A DNA stretch of 64,000 nt, taken from contig CAMDDO010000001.1 of NCBI GenBank assembly GCA_945892755.1, forward strand, positions 62,001 to 126,000, written 5' to 3'. The number at the start of each line of letters is the position of its first letter. Within the stretch, counting starts at the first letter, position 1. Shown here piece by piece: positions 54,694 to 63,647 of this stretch. The translations under genes were made by a program, and so were the position numbers. This DNA is from Rhizobium sp. Q54 (GTDB lineage: Bacteria; Pseudomonadota; Alphaproteobacteria; UBA828). Under the pieces are notes generated by a model, which worked only from the letters and a program-made list of their open reading frames with translations, did no database searches and had not been told where the DNA came from.

Positions 54694-56100
54694 ATGGCTG
54701 GCACTCTGATCACGGGCGGCACGATCATCGATTGCACCGGCGGGAAGCCGAAGAAGAACACCGCGCTGTTCGTCGAGAACGGGCGTATCGCGAAGCTCGG
54801 CACGGCCGAGGCGGTCAAGGCCTTCGCCGCCAAGCGCGGCCCGCATAAGACGATCGACGCGAGCGGCATGACCGTGATGCCCGGCTTGGTCGATGCGCAT
54901 TGTCATATTTCGTACGGCGACATTCTCTCGGTCGAGGAGCTTGATCTTTATGCCGGCGTCGAGTTTCGCGCCATTCGTGCCGCGCATAACGCCAAGAAGG
55001 TCTTGCGCGCCGGCGTCACCGCGATTTGCGATCCGGGCTCGACCTGGAATATTTCAGTCGCGGTCAGGGATGCGATCAATTGCGGCATGATCGAGGGCCC
55101 GCGCATGGCGTCCGCGGGCCGCTATATCACTACCTTCAACGCGATCGGCTCGTTCTGGCCGACCTGGATGGAGCACCCGCAATCATCCTTCGCGGTCCTG
55201 TGCAATTCGCGGGATGAGATGATCACCGAGGTCAGGCGCGAGGTGAAGGAGGGCGTCGATATCGTCAAGGTGGCGGGCGATGGCGATGCGGTGCAAAGCC
55301 ACGCGCGCGAATCGGAAGGCAGTCTTTCGCCAGACGATCTCCGCGCGATCGCCGATACGACCCACCGCCTGGGCCGGCGCTGCACCATCCACGCGCGCAC
55401 CGGCGTGGTCGCCGCGGCGGCGGCCGAGGCCGGCTTCGATTGGTTGATCCATGCCTCCTATCTGAACGATCAGCAGCTCGGCGTGATTTTGCGTAAGCGC
55501 ACGCCGATCAACCCGACGCTCTCCCTCCTCGCCAACGCGGTCGATTGGGCGCCCGAGCTTGGCGCGCCGGCCGGTTTGATCGAGGCCTATAAGCGCGAGC
55601 TCGAGGCGGCCAGTCGCGGCCTCTCCAAGGCTTACAAAGAAGGCGTCATGATCATGGCCGGCACCGATAGCGGCCAAGGTGCCGTGCCTTATGGCGAGTG
55701 GCATGCGCGCGAGCTCGAGCATTTGATGAATTATCTGGGCCTAAGCGCGATGGACGCGCTCAAGGCCGGCACCATCCATGCCGCGGTCGCGACCGGGATG
55801 CAGAACGAGATCGGCACGCTCGAGGAAGGCAAATATGCCGATATTCTCGTGGTCGACGGCGATCCTCTCGCCGACATCCAAGTGTTGCAGGACAAGGCAC
55901 GGCTCAAGGTGATCATGAAGGGCGGCGTGGTGATCGATACCGAAACGCCGCTGCCCGAGCGCTCGATCTATGCCTGGGAAAAGCCCATGCTCTATTGGAA
56001 CGACCCGCGCCTCCCCGGCCAGGACTATGTGCGCCAGCACGCCGCCAACAAGCCGGATTGGATGAAGAAGAAGGCGTCCTCCCGCCGCGCGGCGGAGTAG
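54694..56100 (+). CDS. Metal-dependent amidohydrolase, paralog 3
   Basis: The 468-residue enzyme is a close paralog of that at 26830-28191. Candidate metal ligands are DAHCHISYG, the lysine in DIVKVAGDGD, histidines in CTIHARTG and LIHASYL and the aspartate in MAGTDSGQG. PYGEWHARELEHLMNYLGLSA follows. Its C-terminal extension of about 45 residues (from PLPERSIYAWEKP) ends in SRRAAE. No rival function can be chosen among imidazolonepropionase, prolidase or related cyclic amidases. It is convergent with the MFS gene, four bases from its stop. Confidence 0.82.
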   Translation: MAGTLITGGTIIDCTGGKPKKNTALFVENGRIAKLGTAEAVKAFAAKRGPHKTIDASGMTVMPGLVDAHCHISYGDILSVEELDLYAGVEFRAIRAAHNAKKVLRAGVTAICDPGSTWNISVAVRDAINCGMIEGPRMASAGRYITTFNAIGSFWPTWMEHPQSSFAVLCNSRDEMITEVRREVKEGVDIVKVAGDGDAVQSHARESEGSLSPDDLRAIADTTHRLGRRCTIHARTGVVAAAAAEAGFDWLIHASYLNDQQLGVILRKRTPINPTLSLLANAVDWAPELGAPAGLIEAYKRELEAASRGLSKAYKEGVMIMAGTDSGQGAVPYGEWHARELEHLMNYLGLSAMDALKAGTIHAAVATGMQNEIGTLEEGKYADILVVDGDPLADIQVLQDKARLKVIMKGGVVIDTETPLPERSIYAWEKPMLYWNDPRLPGQDYVRQHAANKPDWMKKKASSRRAAE

Positions 56101-56104
56101 AGGC

Positions 56105-57283
56105 TCAGGCCGGCCCGGCAGCCAACGGCCGCGGCAGCGCCAGCGTGGCGAGCAGGCCGACCACGCCGACGATCGCGGCAATCAGAATCGCCAGCTCATA
56201 ATTCCCGTTCAAATCATGCAGCGCGCCGGCGATATAGGGCGCGGCGAGGCCGGCCACGCCATAGGCCGTGCAGACCCGGCCCAGAATGGCCGGCACCCGC
56301 GCCAGGCCGTAATGGCTTGCGATGGTGACCGGATAGCACGACGTACCGGCGCCGAAGCCGACGCCCAGAACCGCCAGCACAAGAAGACTGACGCTCGCGC
56401 TCGGTACGGCGTAAAGCAGAAACAAGGGTGCCGCGGTCAGCACCGCCATGCCGATCATCACGCGCCGGCCGCCGAACATTTCGCTCAAATAACCGGCCGA
56501 AAGCGCGCCCACGATATAGCCGAGATTGACCAGCATGGCGCCGAGATAGGTTTGGTCCTCGGGCACGCCGTAATCAACCGCGATACCGGCGGCGTGGCTG
56601 ATCGCGATCAGCCCGCCCATGCCGAGAAACACGAAGTTCAGCCACATCACAATCACGACGCGGGGCCGCTCGGTAAGGAAATTCTCGAATGGTCCCTCGC
56701 CTCTCTCCACGTCATGCGGCATCGCCGCGCCGGAGAGCGTGAGCAGCGTGGCGCTGATCAGACCCGTGGCAAGGAGCACGGCGGCGATCACGGTCAGTGC
56801 GCCATGTGGCCCGAGCTCAGCCAGAAGCGGCGTCACGATGCCGGGCCAGACCAGACCGCCAATCGCGAAGGACGAGGTTGCGAGCCCGAGCGCGATTGAG
56901 CGGCGAATCGGCAGGTCGGTGCTGGCGGCGGCCAGGCAGAGGAAATAGTTGATTCCGACGCCGATGCCGAACAACACGCCATAGCCCGCCATCAGCGCGG
57001 CATAGCTTTCGATGAAACCGGCAAGGCCAACGCCGACACCCATCGCGCCACAGACGCCGAGCGCGACAACCGGCAAGCGCGCGAGGCGAAACACACTGTC
57101 CGCCACGAACATGCCGATGGTGAAACCGAGGAGGGCCACGGAATAGACCGCACTGACCGCACCCCGGCTCAGCTCCAGGCTTTGCTCAAGCGGCACGATC
57201 AGCACGCTCCAGCCATAGAGCGAGCCGGCGCAGAAATTGAGCAGCACCGCGGCAATGAGCGCGAGCAAAGGCAGACGGGGCAC
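56105..57283 (-). CDS. MFS transporter, OFA-like (oxalate/formate antiporter family)
   Basis: The 392-residue carrier has about twelve transmembrane helices in two bundles. The N-terminal FCAGSLYGWSVLIVPLEQ is the segment typical of the OFA group (monocarboxylate, oxalate or formate carriers). The gene uses a GTG start (57283) without a strong ribosome site. Formate is a product of dimethylformamidase, but such a link to the DMFase locus 20 kb away is speculative. Confidence 0.8.
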   Translation of the reverse strand: MPRLPLLALIAAVLLNFCAGSLYGWSVLIVPLEQSLELSRGAVSAVYSVALLGFTIGMFVADSVFRLARLPVVALGVCGAMGVGVGLAGFIESYAALMAGYGVLFGIGVGINYFLCLAAASTDLPIRRSIALGLATSSFAIGGLVWPGIVTPLLAELGPHGALTVIAAVLLATGLISATLLTLSGAAMPHDVERGEGPFENFLTERPRVVIVMWLNFVFLGMGGLIAISHAAGIAVDYGVPEDQTYLGAMLVNLGYIVGALSAGYLSEMFGGRRVMIGMAVLTAAPLFLLYAVPSASVSLLVLAVLGVGFGAGTSCYPVTIASHYGLARVPAILGRVCTAYGVAGLAAPYIAGALHDLNGNYELAILIAAIVGVVGLLATLALPRPLAAGPA

Positions 57284-57365
57284 GTCAGGCGGGGCGCTAG
57301 AGTGGTTTCAGCATCGGTGGAGTCGACCGATCTCTGAGCGTCAATGCAGTCGGTCTCCCCTCTGT

Positions 57366-57396
57366 CGTCATTGCCGGGTCAAGCCCGGCCATGACG
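57366..57396. repeat. REP-like palindromic unit, copy 3 (single hairpin)
   Basis: One hairpin (TTGCCGGG / CCCGGCCA, loop TCAAG, one mismatch) is bounded by CGTCAT and ATGACG, like the ends of the element at 39372-39451. It lies in the 258-base gap between two reverse genes (57284-57541), in which I see no gene. Confidence 0.75.
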
Positions 57397-57541
57397 AATG
57401 TGGGGGTGGTCCGCCGTTCCGTTCTCAACCAGACAGCCGTCCTCGCCGTCCTCGCTGGCGCGGGAAAGACAAACGATGAGACGTGTCCATTCATGTTGAA
57501 ACCGTCCAAGACGCCGAGCGGGCGACGCGGCGCGCCATGAC

Positions 57542-58792
57542 TCATTTCGCCGCGTCGCCGGTAAACGCCGTGTCGTGCTTGAAGAAGCGCTCATGGCCCT
57601 TGAGCATGTAGTTCCAGTAGAGGATCGGCAGGCCGGTTTTCTTGATCCACCAGCCGAGGCGGGTTTCGCGTGACGGGTTGTTCGGCCAGGTTGGCGTCAC
57701 CTTGCCGCCATAGATGAACTCGGCCACGATCGCCTTGCCGCGCGCGGTGGTCAGCGGGCAAGAGGCGTAGCCGTCATAGACCGCGGTCAGTTCCTTGCCC
57801 TTGATCGCCCGCAACAGATTCCGCACCACGACGGGCGCTTGTTTGCGTACCGCCGCCGCGGTCTTCGAGTTCGGCGTCGAGCAAACGTCGCCGAGCGAAA
57901 ACACGTTCGAGAGCCGAACATGGCGCATGGTCTTTTGGTCGACCTCGACGAAGCCGGCCGCATTGACCAGCGGGCTCGATTTGACGGCCGCGGGAGGGCT
58001 TTGCGGTGGCGAGACATGCAGCATGTCGAACGGCACGGTGAGGCGCTGGCCCTGTTTGTCGCCGCCGGCGATCTCGAAGGTCGCGCTCTTCGCCGCGCCA
58101 TCGACCGCGACCAGGTTATGCTGATAATTGACCTTGATGCCGTAGCGCTCCGCCACCTTGACCAGTTGCTTCGCGAAGTAGGGCACACCGAAAATCACCG
58201 GCGCGTGCACATAGTAATTCAACTCGCAGTCCTTCAAGAGGCGCTTGCGGCGCAGATAGTCGGCCGTCAGGTAGACGATCTTCTGCGGCGCGCCGGGACA
58301 TTTGAACGGCAGCGGCGGCTGGGTGAATACCGCTTTCGAGCCTTTCTTCAAATCATCCATGCAGCGCCGCGTGTAGGGCACGTGGGTCGGCGAGTAATTG
58401 CTGCACACGCCATTCTGGCCGAGCGAGGCCGAAAGCCCTTGCACCTTGTCCCAATCGAGTGTCAGGCCGGTGCAAACAATCAGCCAATCGTAATTGACGA
58501 ACTCGCCATTCGAGAGTCGGACGGAGTTTTGCTCAGGCTTGAATTCCTCGACAGCGGCACGAATCAACGCGACGTGCGGCGGTACCAAGGAGGCGACCGG
58601 ACGGCGTGTCTTTTCCAGCGGGTAAAGGCCGGCGCCGACCAAGGTGAAGGCGGGCTGGTAATAGTGATTCTCCGCCGGCTCGACGATCGCGATATCGAGT
58701 TTGCCGGGCCCGCGCTTGCGCAGGCTTGCAGCCAGCGTGATCCCTGCCGTGCCGCCACCGACGATCAAGACTTGATGATGTGACGCCGCCAT
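57542..58792 (-). CDS. sqr: Sulfide:quinone oxidoreductase, type II
   Basis: The 416-residue flavoprotein resembles type II SQR, which oxidises sulfide and reduces ubiquinone on the membrane. It has the FAD motif VLIVGGGTAGITLA. The two redox cysteines fit C in PFKCPGAPQKI, matching the human enzyme's KCAGAPQKI, and C in SLGDVCSTPNSKTAAAV. The C-terminal hydrophobic segment TGLPILYWNYMLKG is consistent with membrane binding. GGGGAGG precedes the ATG. It follows the GntR gene on the same strand with a 112-base gap that holds nothing recognisable. Confidence 0.85.
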   Translation of the reverse strand: MAASHHQVLIVGGGTAGITLAASLRKRGPGKLDIAIVEPAENHYYQPAFTLVGAGLYPLEKTRRPVASLVPPHVALIRAAVEEFKPEQNSVRLSNGEFVNYDWLIVCTGLTLDWDKVQGLSASLGQNGVCSNYSPTHVPYTRRCMDDLKKGSKAVFTQPPLPFKCPGAPQKIVYLTADYLRRKRLLKDCELNYYVHAPVIFGVPYFAKQLVKVAERYGIKVNYQHNLVAVDGAAKSATFEIAGGDKQGQRLTVPFDMLHVSPPQSPPAAVKSSPLVNAAGFVEVDQKTMRHVRLSNVFSLGDVCSTPNSKTAAAVRKQAPVVVRNLLRAIKGKELTAVYDGYASCPLTTARGKAIVAEFIYGGKVTPTWPNNPSRETRLGWWIKKTGLPILYWNYMLKGHERFFKHDTAFTGDAAK

Positions 58793-58904
58793 CGATCCCT
58801 CCCCTGCAGCCGAGTCCGCTACCTTCTTGAGCGTTGCGCGGCCGGTTCGCTCTGTTTGCCCCTAATCCAATTATTCTAGCCGCTTCGAGCTGGGGAGCTA
58901 CCGC

Positions 58905-59633
58905 TTATTGTTTGGCTGCCGAAACGTGGGTGATCGCGATCGCAAGCAAGCGTTCGCACGATTTCTTGATGTGCTCGGCGCACAACCGCCCAACCTCTTC
59001 GGCCGCGCCGAGCCGGAACAGATCGATGATGCGTTGGTGCTCGGCGGTTGCGTGGATCAAATAGTCGGACAGGCTGAGCTCGATCCGAATGAACGGCTCG
59101 AGCTGGTCGCGCGCCAGGCCGATCATGCGGCACAGGCTCTTGCGCCCGCTGGCGGCAAAGAGGCGCGCGTGAAACTCGCGGTGGCGCGCCGCCCATGCGG
59201 TCAGCGCCGCGCCATCGCTACCACGCGCGAGCGTGCCAAGTCGATCCATCTCGGCCAGGATTTCTTCGAGCGCGGCGACATCTTCCGCCGTGCGCCGTCT
59301 GGTCGCCTCGACCGCGGCCAATTCCTCGAGCCGCTCGCTGATATCCGATAGTTCGCGAATATCGTCGGGCGTGATGGCGACCACGACATAACCGCGACGC
59401 GGGCGGAGCGCGACAAGGCCCTCGCTTTCGAGCCGGGTCAGCGCTTCACGTACGGGCACGCGGCTGACATGGAGCGAGCGTGCGATCTCTTCCTGGCGCA
59501 AGGGCTGGCCGGCCGCGAACGTTCCATCGAGGATGCGGTCGCGCAGATGCGCATAGACCACATCGGGCAGGCTCGGCACCGGCCGCTGTTGCGACGCCGC
59601 GGACCTAACGGATGACTCGCGTTCGGGTTTCAT
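58905..59633 (-). CDS. GntR-family (FCD) transcriptional regulator
   Basis: The 242-residue repressor-type protein has a winged helix with DRILDGTFAAGQPLRQEEIA and HVSRVPVREALTRLESEGLV, then an FCD domain whose metal histidines fit HREFHARLF, ATAEHQRII and CAEHIKK. It faces the second hydroxylase cluster and precedes sqr. No ribosome site is seen, and the predicted -10 element ends nine bases before the ATG, so the transcript may be almost leaderless. It probably regulates itself and the adjacent divergent genes. Confidence 0.87.
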   Translation of the reverse strand: MKPERESSVRSAASQQRPVPSLPDVVYAHLRDRILDGTFAAGQPLRQEEIARSLHVSRVPVREALTRLESEGLVALRPRRGYVVVAITPDDIRELSDISERLEELAAVEATRRRTAEDVAALEEILAEMDRLGTLARGSDGAALTAWAARHREFHARLFAASGRKSLCRMIGLARDQLEPFIRIELSLSDYLIHATAEHQRIIDLFRLGAAEEVGRLCAEHIKKSCERLLAIAITHVSAAKQ

Positions 59634-59642
59634 GAGTTGTAG

Positions 59643-59670
59643 ATTGTATACGGTTTCGCTCGGGGGCCAA
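59643..59670 (-). promoter_or_regulatory. Predicted GntR promoter overlapped by a TTGTATAC operator half
   Basis: On the minus strand TTGGCC (59670-59665) and TACAAT (59648-59643) form a sigma-70-like pair with a 16-base spacer. The -10 region lies inside TTGTATAC (59644-59651), a motif typical of GntR/FCD operators and repeated as the perfect palindrome TTGTATACAA at 25465. This fits autorepression. Confidence 0.5.
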
Positions 59671-59723
59671 CACCGCTTGATCTACGGCGGGCCGCCCCCG
59701 CATGGCGAAAGGGGGAGGTAACG

Positions 59724-62090
59724 ATGTATGTAGGGCAACCAATCCGGCGCCGCGAGGATTTTCGCTTCCTCACGGGCCGAGGCACGTTTGTCGACGACGT
59801 TCAGCTGACGCAGCCGATTTTGCACGCGGCTTTCGTGCGGAGCCCGCACGCGCATGCGCGGATCAAGGCCATCCGCACCGATGCCGCACGGAAAATGCCC
59901 GGCGTGCACACGGTCTTGACCGGGGCCGATTGGCTCAAGGCCGGCTATGGCGAGGCCGAGGGCGTCTGGCCGGTCAATGACCGCTCCGGCAAGCCGGCGC
60001 GCACGGTCAACCGGCCGTTCATCTGTGTCGACAATATGGTGCGCTGCGTCGGCGAGATTGTCGCCATGGTGGTCGCCGACGATCGCCATCAGGCGCTCGA
60101 TGCCTGCGAGGCGATCGAGGTCGATTACGAGGCGCTGCCCGCAAACGTCGTGACCGCCAAGGCGCTCGATAAGGGCACGCCGCTGGTGCATCCGAAATTC
60201 GGCACCAATGAAGTGCTCGAGTCCTATCACGGCAATCCCGAGGTGGTGGAGGCCGGGTTCAAGAAGGCGCACCACATCACAAAGCTCGAAGTGCCGACCA
60301 ATCGCGTCACCGCCTCGCCGATCGAGCCGCGCGCCTATATGGGCCATTACGACGTGATGAATGATCGCTATACGGTGTGGACTACGGCTCAGGCGCCCCA
60401 CATCGTACGGCAATATTTCACCAAGTCGCTCCGCATTGACGAACACAAGCTGCGCGTGATCGCGCCTGATGTCGGCGGCGGCTTCGGCATGAAGCTTTAT
60501 CACTATCCCGAGGAGCCGCTCGCGCTGTGGGGCGCGATCGTCACCGAGCATCCGGTCAAGTGGACGGGCACGCGCTCGGAATGCCTGATGGGCGACACGC
60601 ATGCGCGCGACCATTACACGGTCGGCGAAATGGCGTTCGACAAGGACGGCAAGATTCTCGCCATGCGCTTCAAGACATTGGCGGCCTTCGGCGCCTATGA
60701 GAGCCAGTGGCAGGCCTCAATCACCAACGCCTACCACTTCACCATGCTCTCGCTCGCCTATGACATTCCGGGCATCTTCACTGAGGTGAAGGGCGTCTAT
60801 ACCAATTGCACGCCGGTTGACGCCTATCGCGGCGCGGGCCGCCCCGAAACCGTTTATCAGGTCGAGCGGCTGATCGAGAACGGCGCCAAGGAAATGGGCA
60901 TGGACCCGTTCGTCTTGCGCGAGAAAAATGCGATTCGGCCCGAGAAGATTCCCTACACGACCGCGATCGGTATCACCTATGATTCGGGCGATCCGCCCGA
61001 GCTGTTCCGCAAAATGCGCGTGCTCGCCAAGTATGACGCGCTGCGCGAGGAGCAGAAAAAGCTGCACGCCCAGGGCATTTGCATGGGCATCGGCATTTGC
61101 GGTTTCTTCGATATGGCGGGCGCCGGCCCGGTCAAGATGATGAACGATCTTGGCGCCAAGATCGGTTGCTATGACGTGGCGAGCGTGCGCGTGCATCCCT
61201 CGGGCAAGGTGACCGTGTTCGCCGGTTCGCACAGCCACGGCCAGGCCCACGCCACAACCTGGACGCAAATCGCGGCCGACCGCCTGGGCATCGATATCGA
61301 AGAGATCGATCTGGTCGAGGGCGATACCGATCGCGTGCCCTTCGGCATCGGCACCTGGGGCTCCCGTTCGCTCTCGACCGCCGGCATGGCGGTGGTGGCC
61401 GCCTGCGACCGCGTGATCGAAAAAGCCAAGAAACTCGCCGCTCACATGCTCGAATGCGCGCCGAGCGACCTCGTGATCGAAAACGGTCAGTTCATCGTCA
61501 AAGGTACCGACAAGAAAATCGCTTTCGCCGAAGTCACGAACGCCGCCTATCACTCGGGCGACCGGCCGAAGGGCCTCGAGATCGGGCTCGAAGAAACCGC
61601 GTTCTACGACCCGACCGATTGCACCTATCCCTCAGCCGTGCATCTTTGTGTCGTGATCGTCGACCCGGAAACCGGGCGCGTGACCTTACGCGATTATTTC
61701 GCGGTCGATGATGTTGGCCGCGTGATCAACCCGATGGTCTTTGAAGGCCAGGTCCATGGCGGCTGCGCGCAAGGCATCGGCCAGGCGCTGATGGAAGAGT
61801 GCGCCTATGACCCGTCATCGGGTCAGTATCTCTCCGGCACGTTCATGGACTACGCCATCCCGCATTCGACCGATATTCCCTCCTTCGGCATCGAATCGCA
61901 CACCACGCTGACGCCCTCCAATCCCCTGGGCGCAAAGGGTGGCGGCGAATCCGGCACGATCGGCGCGCCGGCCTGCATCGCGAATGGCGTGATCGACGCG
62001 ATCTGGCACCTTGGTGTCAGGCAGATCAGCCAGCCTATGACACCAAAAAAGATTTGGCACGCGCTTCAAAGCGCCAAAGCCGGCCGGTAG
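59724..62090 (+). CDS. Form II CoxL-like molybdopterin-binding large subunit, cluster B
   Basis: The 788-residue catalytic subunit of the molybdenum hydroxylase family carries [10 protein letters not shown], the form II signature AYRGAGR. Other motifs are [14 protein letters not shown] at the cofactor site and the catalytic glutamate in [12 protein letters not shown]. Form II enzymes are called putative aerobic CO dehydrogenases, but CO oxidation by most is unproven and other substrates are probable. GGGGGAGG precedes the ATG. The order is L-S-M-D, unlike cluster A. Confidence 0.9.
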   Translation: MYVGQPIRRREDFRFLTGRGTFVDDVQLTQPILHAAFVRSPHAHARIKAIRTDAARKMPGVHTVLTGADWLKAGYGEAEGVWPVNDRSGKPARTVNRPFICVDNMVRCVGEIVAMVVADDRHQALDACEAIEVDYEALPANVVTAKALDKGTPLVHPKFGTNEVLESYHGNPEVVEAGFKKAHHITKLEVPTNRVTASPIEPRAYMGHYDVMNDRYTVWTTAQAPHIVRQYFTKSLRIDEHKLRVIAPDVGGGFGMKLYHYPEEPLALWGAIVTEHPVKWTGTRSECLMGDTHARDHYTVGEMAFDKDGKILAMRFKTLAAFGAYESQWQASITNAYHFTMLSLAYDIPGIFTEVKGVYTNCTPVDAYRGAGRPETVYQVERLIENGAKEMGMDPFVLREKNAIRPEKIPYTTAIGITYDSGDPPELFRKMRVLAKYDALREEQKKLHAQGICMGIGICGFFDMAGAGPVKMMNDLGAKIGCYDVASVRVHPSGKVTVFAGSHSHGQAHATTWTQIAADRLGIDIEEIDLVEGDTDRVPFGIGTWGSRSLSTAGMAVVAACDRVIEKAKKLAAHMLECAPSDLVIENGQFIVKGTDKKIAFAEVTNAAYHSGDRPKGLEIGLEETAFYDPTDCTYPSAVHLCVVIVDPETGRVTLRDYFAVDDVGRVINPMVFEGQVHGGCAQGIGQALMEECAYDPSSGQYLSGTFMDYAIPHSTDIPSFGIESHTTLTPSNPLGAKGGGESGTIGAPACIANGVIDAIWHLGVRQISQPMTPKKIWHALQSAKAGR

Positions 62091-62102
62091 GGAGAGCGGA
62101 TC

Positions 62103-62585
62103 ATGGCCAACGCAAAAATTTCACTGACGATCAATGGCCGCGCTGTTTCGGCCGAGGTCGATACGCGCACGCTGCTCGTCCACTTCATCCGCGAACATGT
62201 CAAACTGACCGGCACGCATGTCGGTTGCGATACCACGCAATGTGGCGCCTGCACGGTTCACGTCAATGGCACACGCATCAAATCGTGCACCATGTTCGCG
62301 TGCCAGCTTGAGGGTGCGCAGGTCACCACCATCGAAGGCCTCGCCAAAGGCAAGCAGCTCCACCCCATGCAAGAGGCGTTTCGCGAGCATCACGGGCTGC
62401 AATGCGGCTATTGCACGCCCGGCATGGTGATGAGCGCGATCGGCATCGCTGAGCGCTATAAGGGCAAGGCGCTGACCGAAGACATCGTGCGCCACGAGCT
62501 TGAAGGCAATCTCTGCCGTTGTACCGGCTATCACAACATCGTCAGGGCCGTGATCGCCGGCGCCAAAGCCATGAGCGCGGGTTGA
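62103..62585 (+). CDS. CoxS-type [2Fe-2S] subunit, cluster B
   Basis: The 160-residue subunit has the two [2Fe-2S] sites: [11 protein letters not shown] for the ferredoxin-like cluster, and CGYCTPGM with CRCTGY for the molybdopterin-proximal one. It lies 12 bases after the large-subunit gene and 10 before the FAD-subunit gene, with GGGAGAG as the ribosome site. Confidence 0.93.
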   Translation: MANAKISLTINGRAVSAEVDTRTLLVHFIREHVKLTGTHVGCDTTQCGACTVHVNGTRIKSCTMFACQLEGAQVTTIEGLAKGKQLHPMQEAFREHHGLQCGYCTPGMVMSAIGIAERYKGKALTEDIVRHELEGNLCRCTGYHNIVRAVIAGAKAMSAG

Positions 62586-62595
62586 GGGGGACATC

Positions 62596-63393
62596 ATGTA
62601 CGCATTCAACTATCACCGGCCGTCCTCGATCGCCGAAGCGGTGAAATTGCTCAAGGCCTCGTCCGACGGGCGCTGCCTCGCCGGCGGCATGAGCCTGATC
62701 CCGACCATGAAACATCGACTCGCCTCGGCCGCAGATCTGATCGATCTGAACGGCATCAGGGAACTCGCCTTCATTCGGCGCGAGGGCGATGCACTGGTCA
62801 TCGGCGCGCTGGCGCGCCATGTCGAGATCGCCGATTCGGCCGACGTGAAAAAATCGATCCCCGCGCTCGCGGCCTTGGCGGCGAGCGTTGGCGACCCGCA
62901 GGTGCGCAATCGCGGCACGTTTTGCGGCTCGCTCTGCTTCGCCGATCCGGCGGCCGATTGCCCGGCCGGTCTGGTCGGCCTCAATGGCACGGTGATCACC
63001 GACAAGCGGCGCATCGCGGCCGACAAATTCTTCAACGGACTCTACGAGACCACATTGGAGAAGGGCGAGATCGTCACCGGCGTGAGCTTCCCGATCCCCG
63101 AGAAAGCCGGTTGGGCCAAATTCGCCAACCTCGCCTCGCGTTTTGCCATCGCCGCCGTGATGGTGGCGAAGACCGGCGGGGGCGTGCGCGTGGCCGTCAC
63201 CGGCGCCAAGGCGAGCGTCTTCCGCGTGCCCGAGATGGAGGCGGCGCTCGCGAAAAACTTCAGTGCCGCCGCGCTCGACGGCATCAAGATTTCGCCCGAC
63301 GGCATGAACAACGATTTGCACGGCGATCCCGACTACCGCGCGCATCTCGTGAGCGTGATGGCGAAGCGGGCCGTACAAGCGGCAACTGCTTGA
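62596..63393 (+). CDS. CoxM-type FAD subunit, cluster B
   Basis: The 265-residue subunit has the first FAD motif as LAGGMSLIPTMK. The second, usually TxGGN, reads TFCGSLCFADPAAD, so the glycine pair is replaced by CG. The rest of the fold, including the C-terminal domain, is intact. It is followed by a 254-base gap rich in palindromes before the MoxR gene. Confidence 0.9.
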   Translation: MYAFNYHRPSSIAEAVKLLKASSDGRCLAGGMSLIPTMKHRLASAADLIDLNGIRELAFIRREGDALVIGALARHVEIADSADVKKSIPALAALAASVGDPQVRNRGTFCGSLCFADPAADCPAGLVGLNGTVITDKRRIAADKFFNGLYETTLEKGEIVTGVSFPIPEKAGWAKFANLASRFAIAAVMVAKTGGGVRVAVTGAKASVFRVPEMEAALAKNFSAAALDGIKISPDGMNNDLHGDPDYRAHLVSVMAKRAVQAATA

Positions 63394-63429
63394 AGACCCT
63401 CTGCCAATGGAAGTGCCGCGATGCGGTGG

Positions 63430-63608
63430 CCCGCCCCCTCTCCCCTCGCGGGCGGAAACGCATGCGTTTCCGGGAGGGGCCCATCGCAAAGCGATGGGAG
63501 GGTGAGGCGGACAGGCGGCCCGTCAATCAGCTGATTGACTATGCAAAGAGAATCTCGTTAGACCCCTCACCCGCCGCTGCGCGGCGACCTCTCCCACAAG
63601 GGGAGAGG
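63430..63608. repeat. Dense run of palindromes between cluster B coxM and the MoxR gene
   Basis: Within 180 bases lie five stems: GGAAACGCATGCGTTTCC (63454-63471), CCCATCGC/GCGATGGG (63480-63498), GTCAATCAGCTGATTGAC (63522-63539), CGCCGC/GCGGCG (63572-63586) and CCTCTCCC/GGGAGAGG (63588-63608). The first resembles the GCATGC-centred stretch near 29.39 kb. No reading frame of note is present in the gap 63394-63647. Confidence 0.8.
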
Positions 63609-63647
63609 TGACTTTCTCAAAAAGGGGCGTAGGATTTCTCGATTTTC

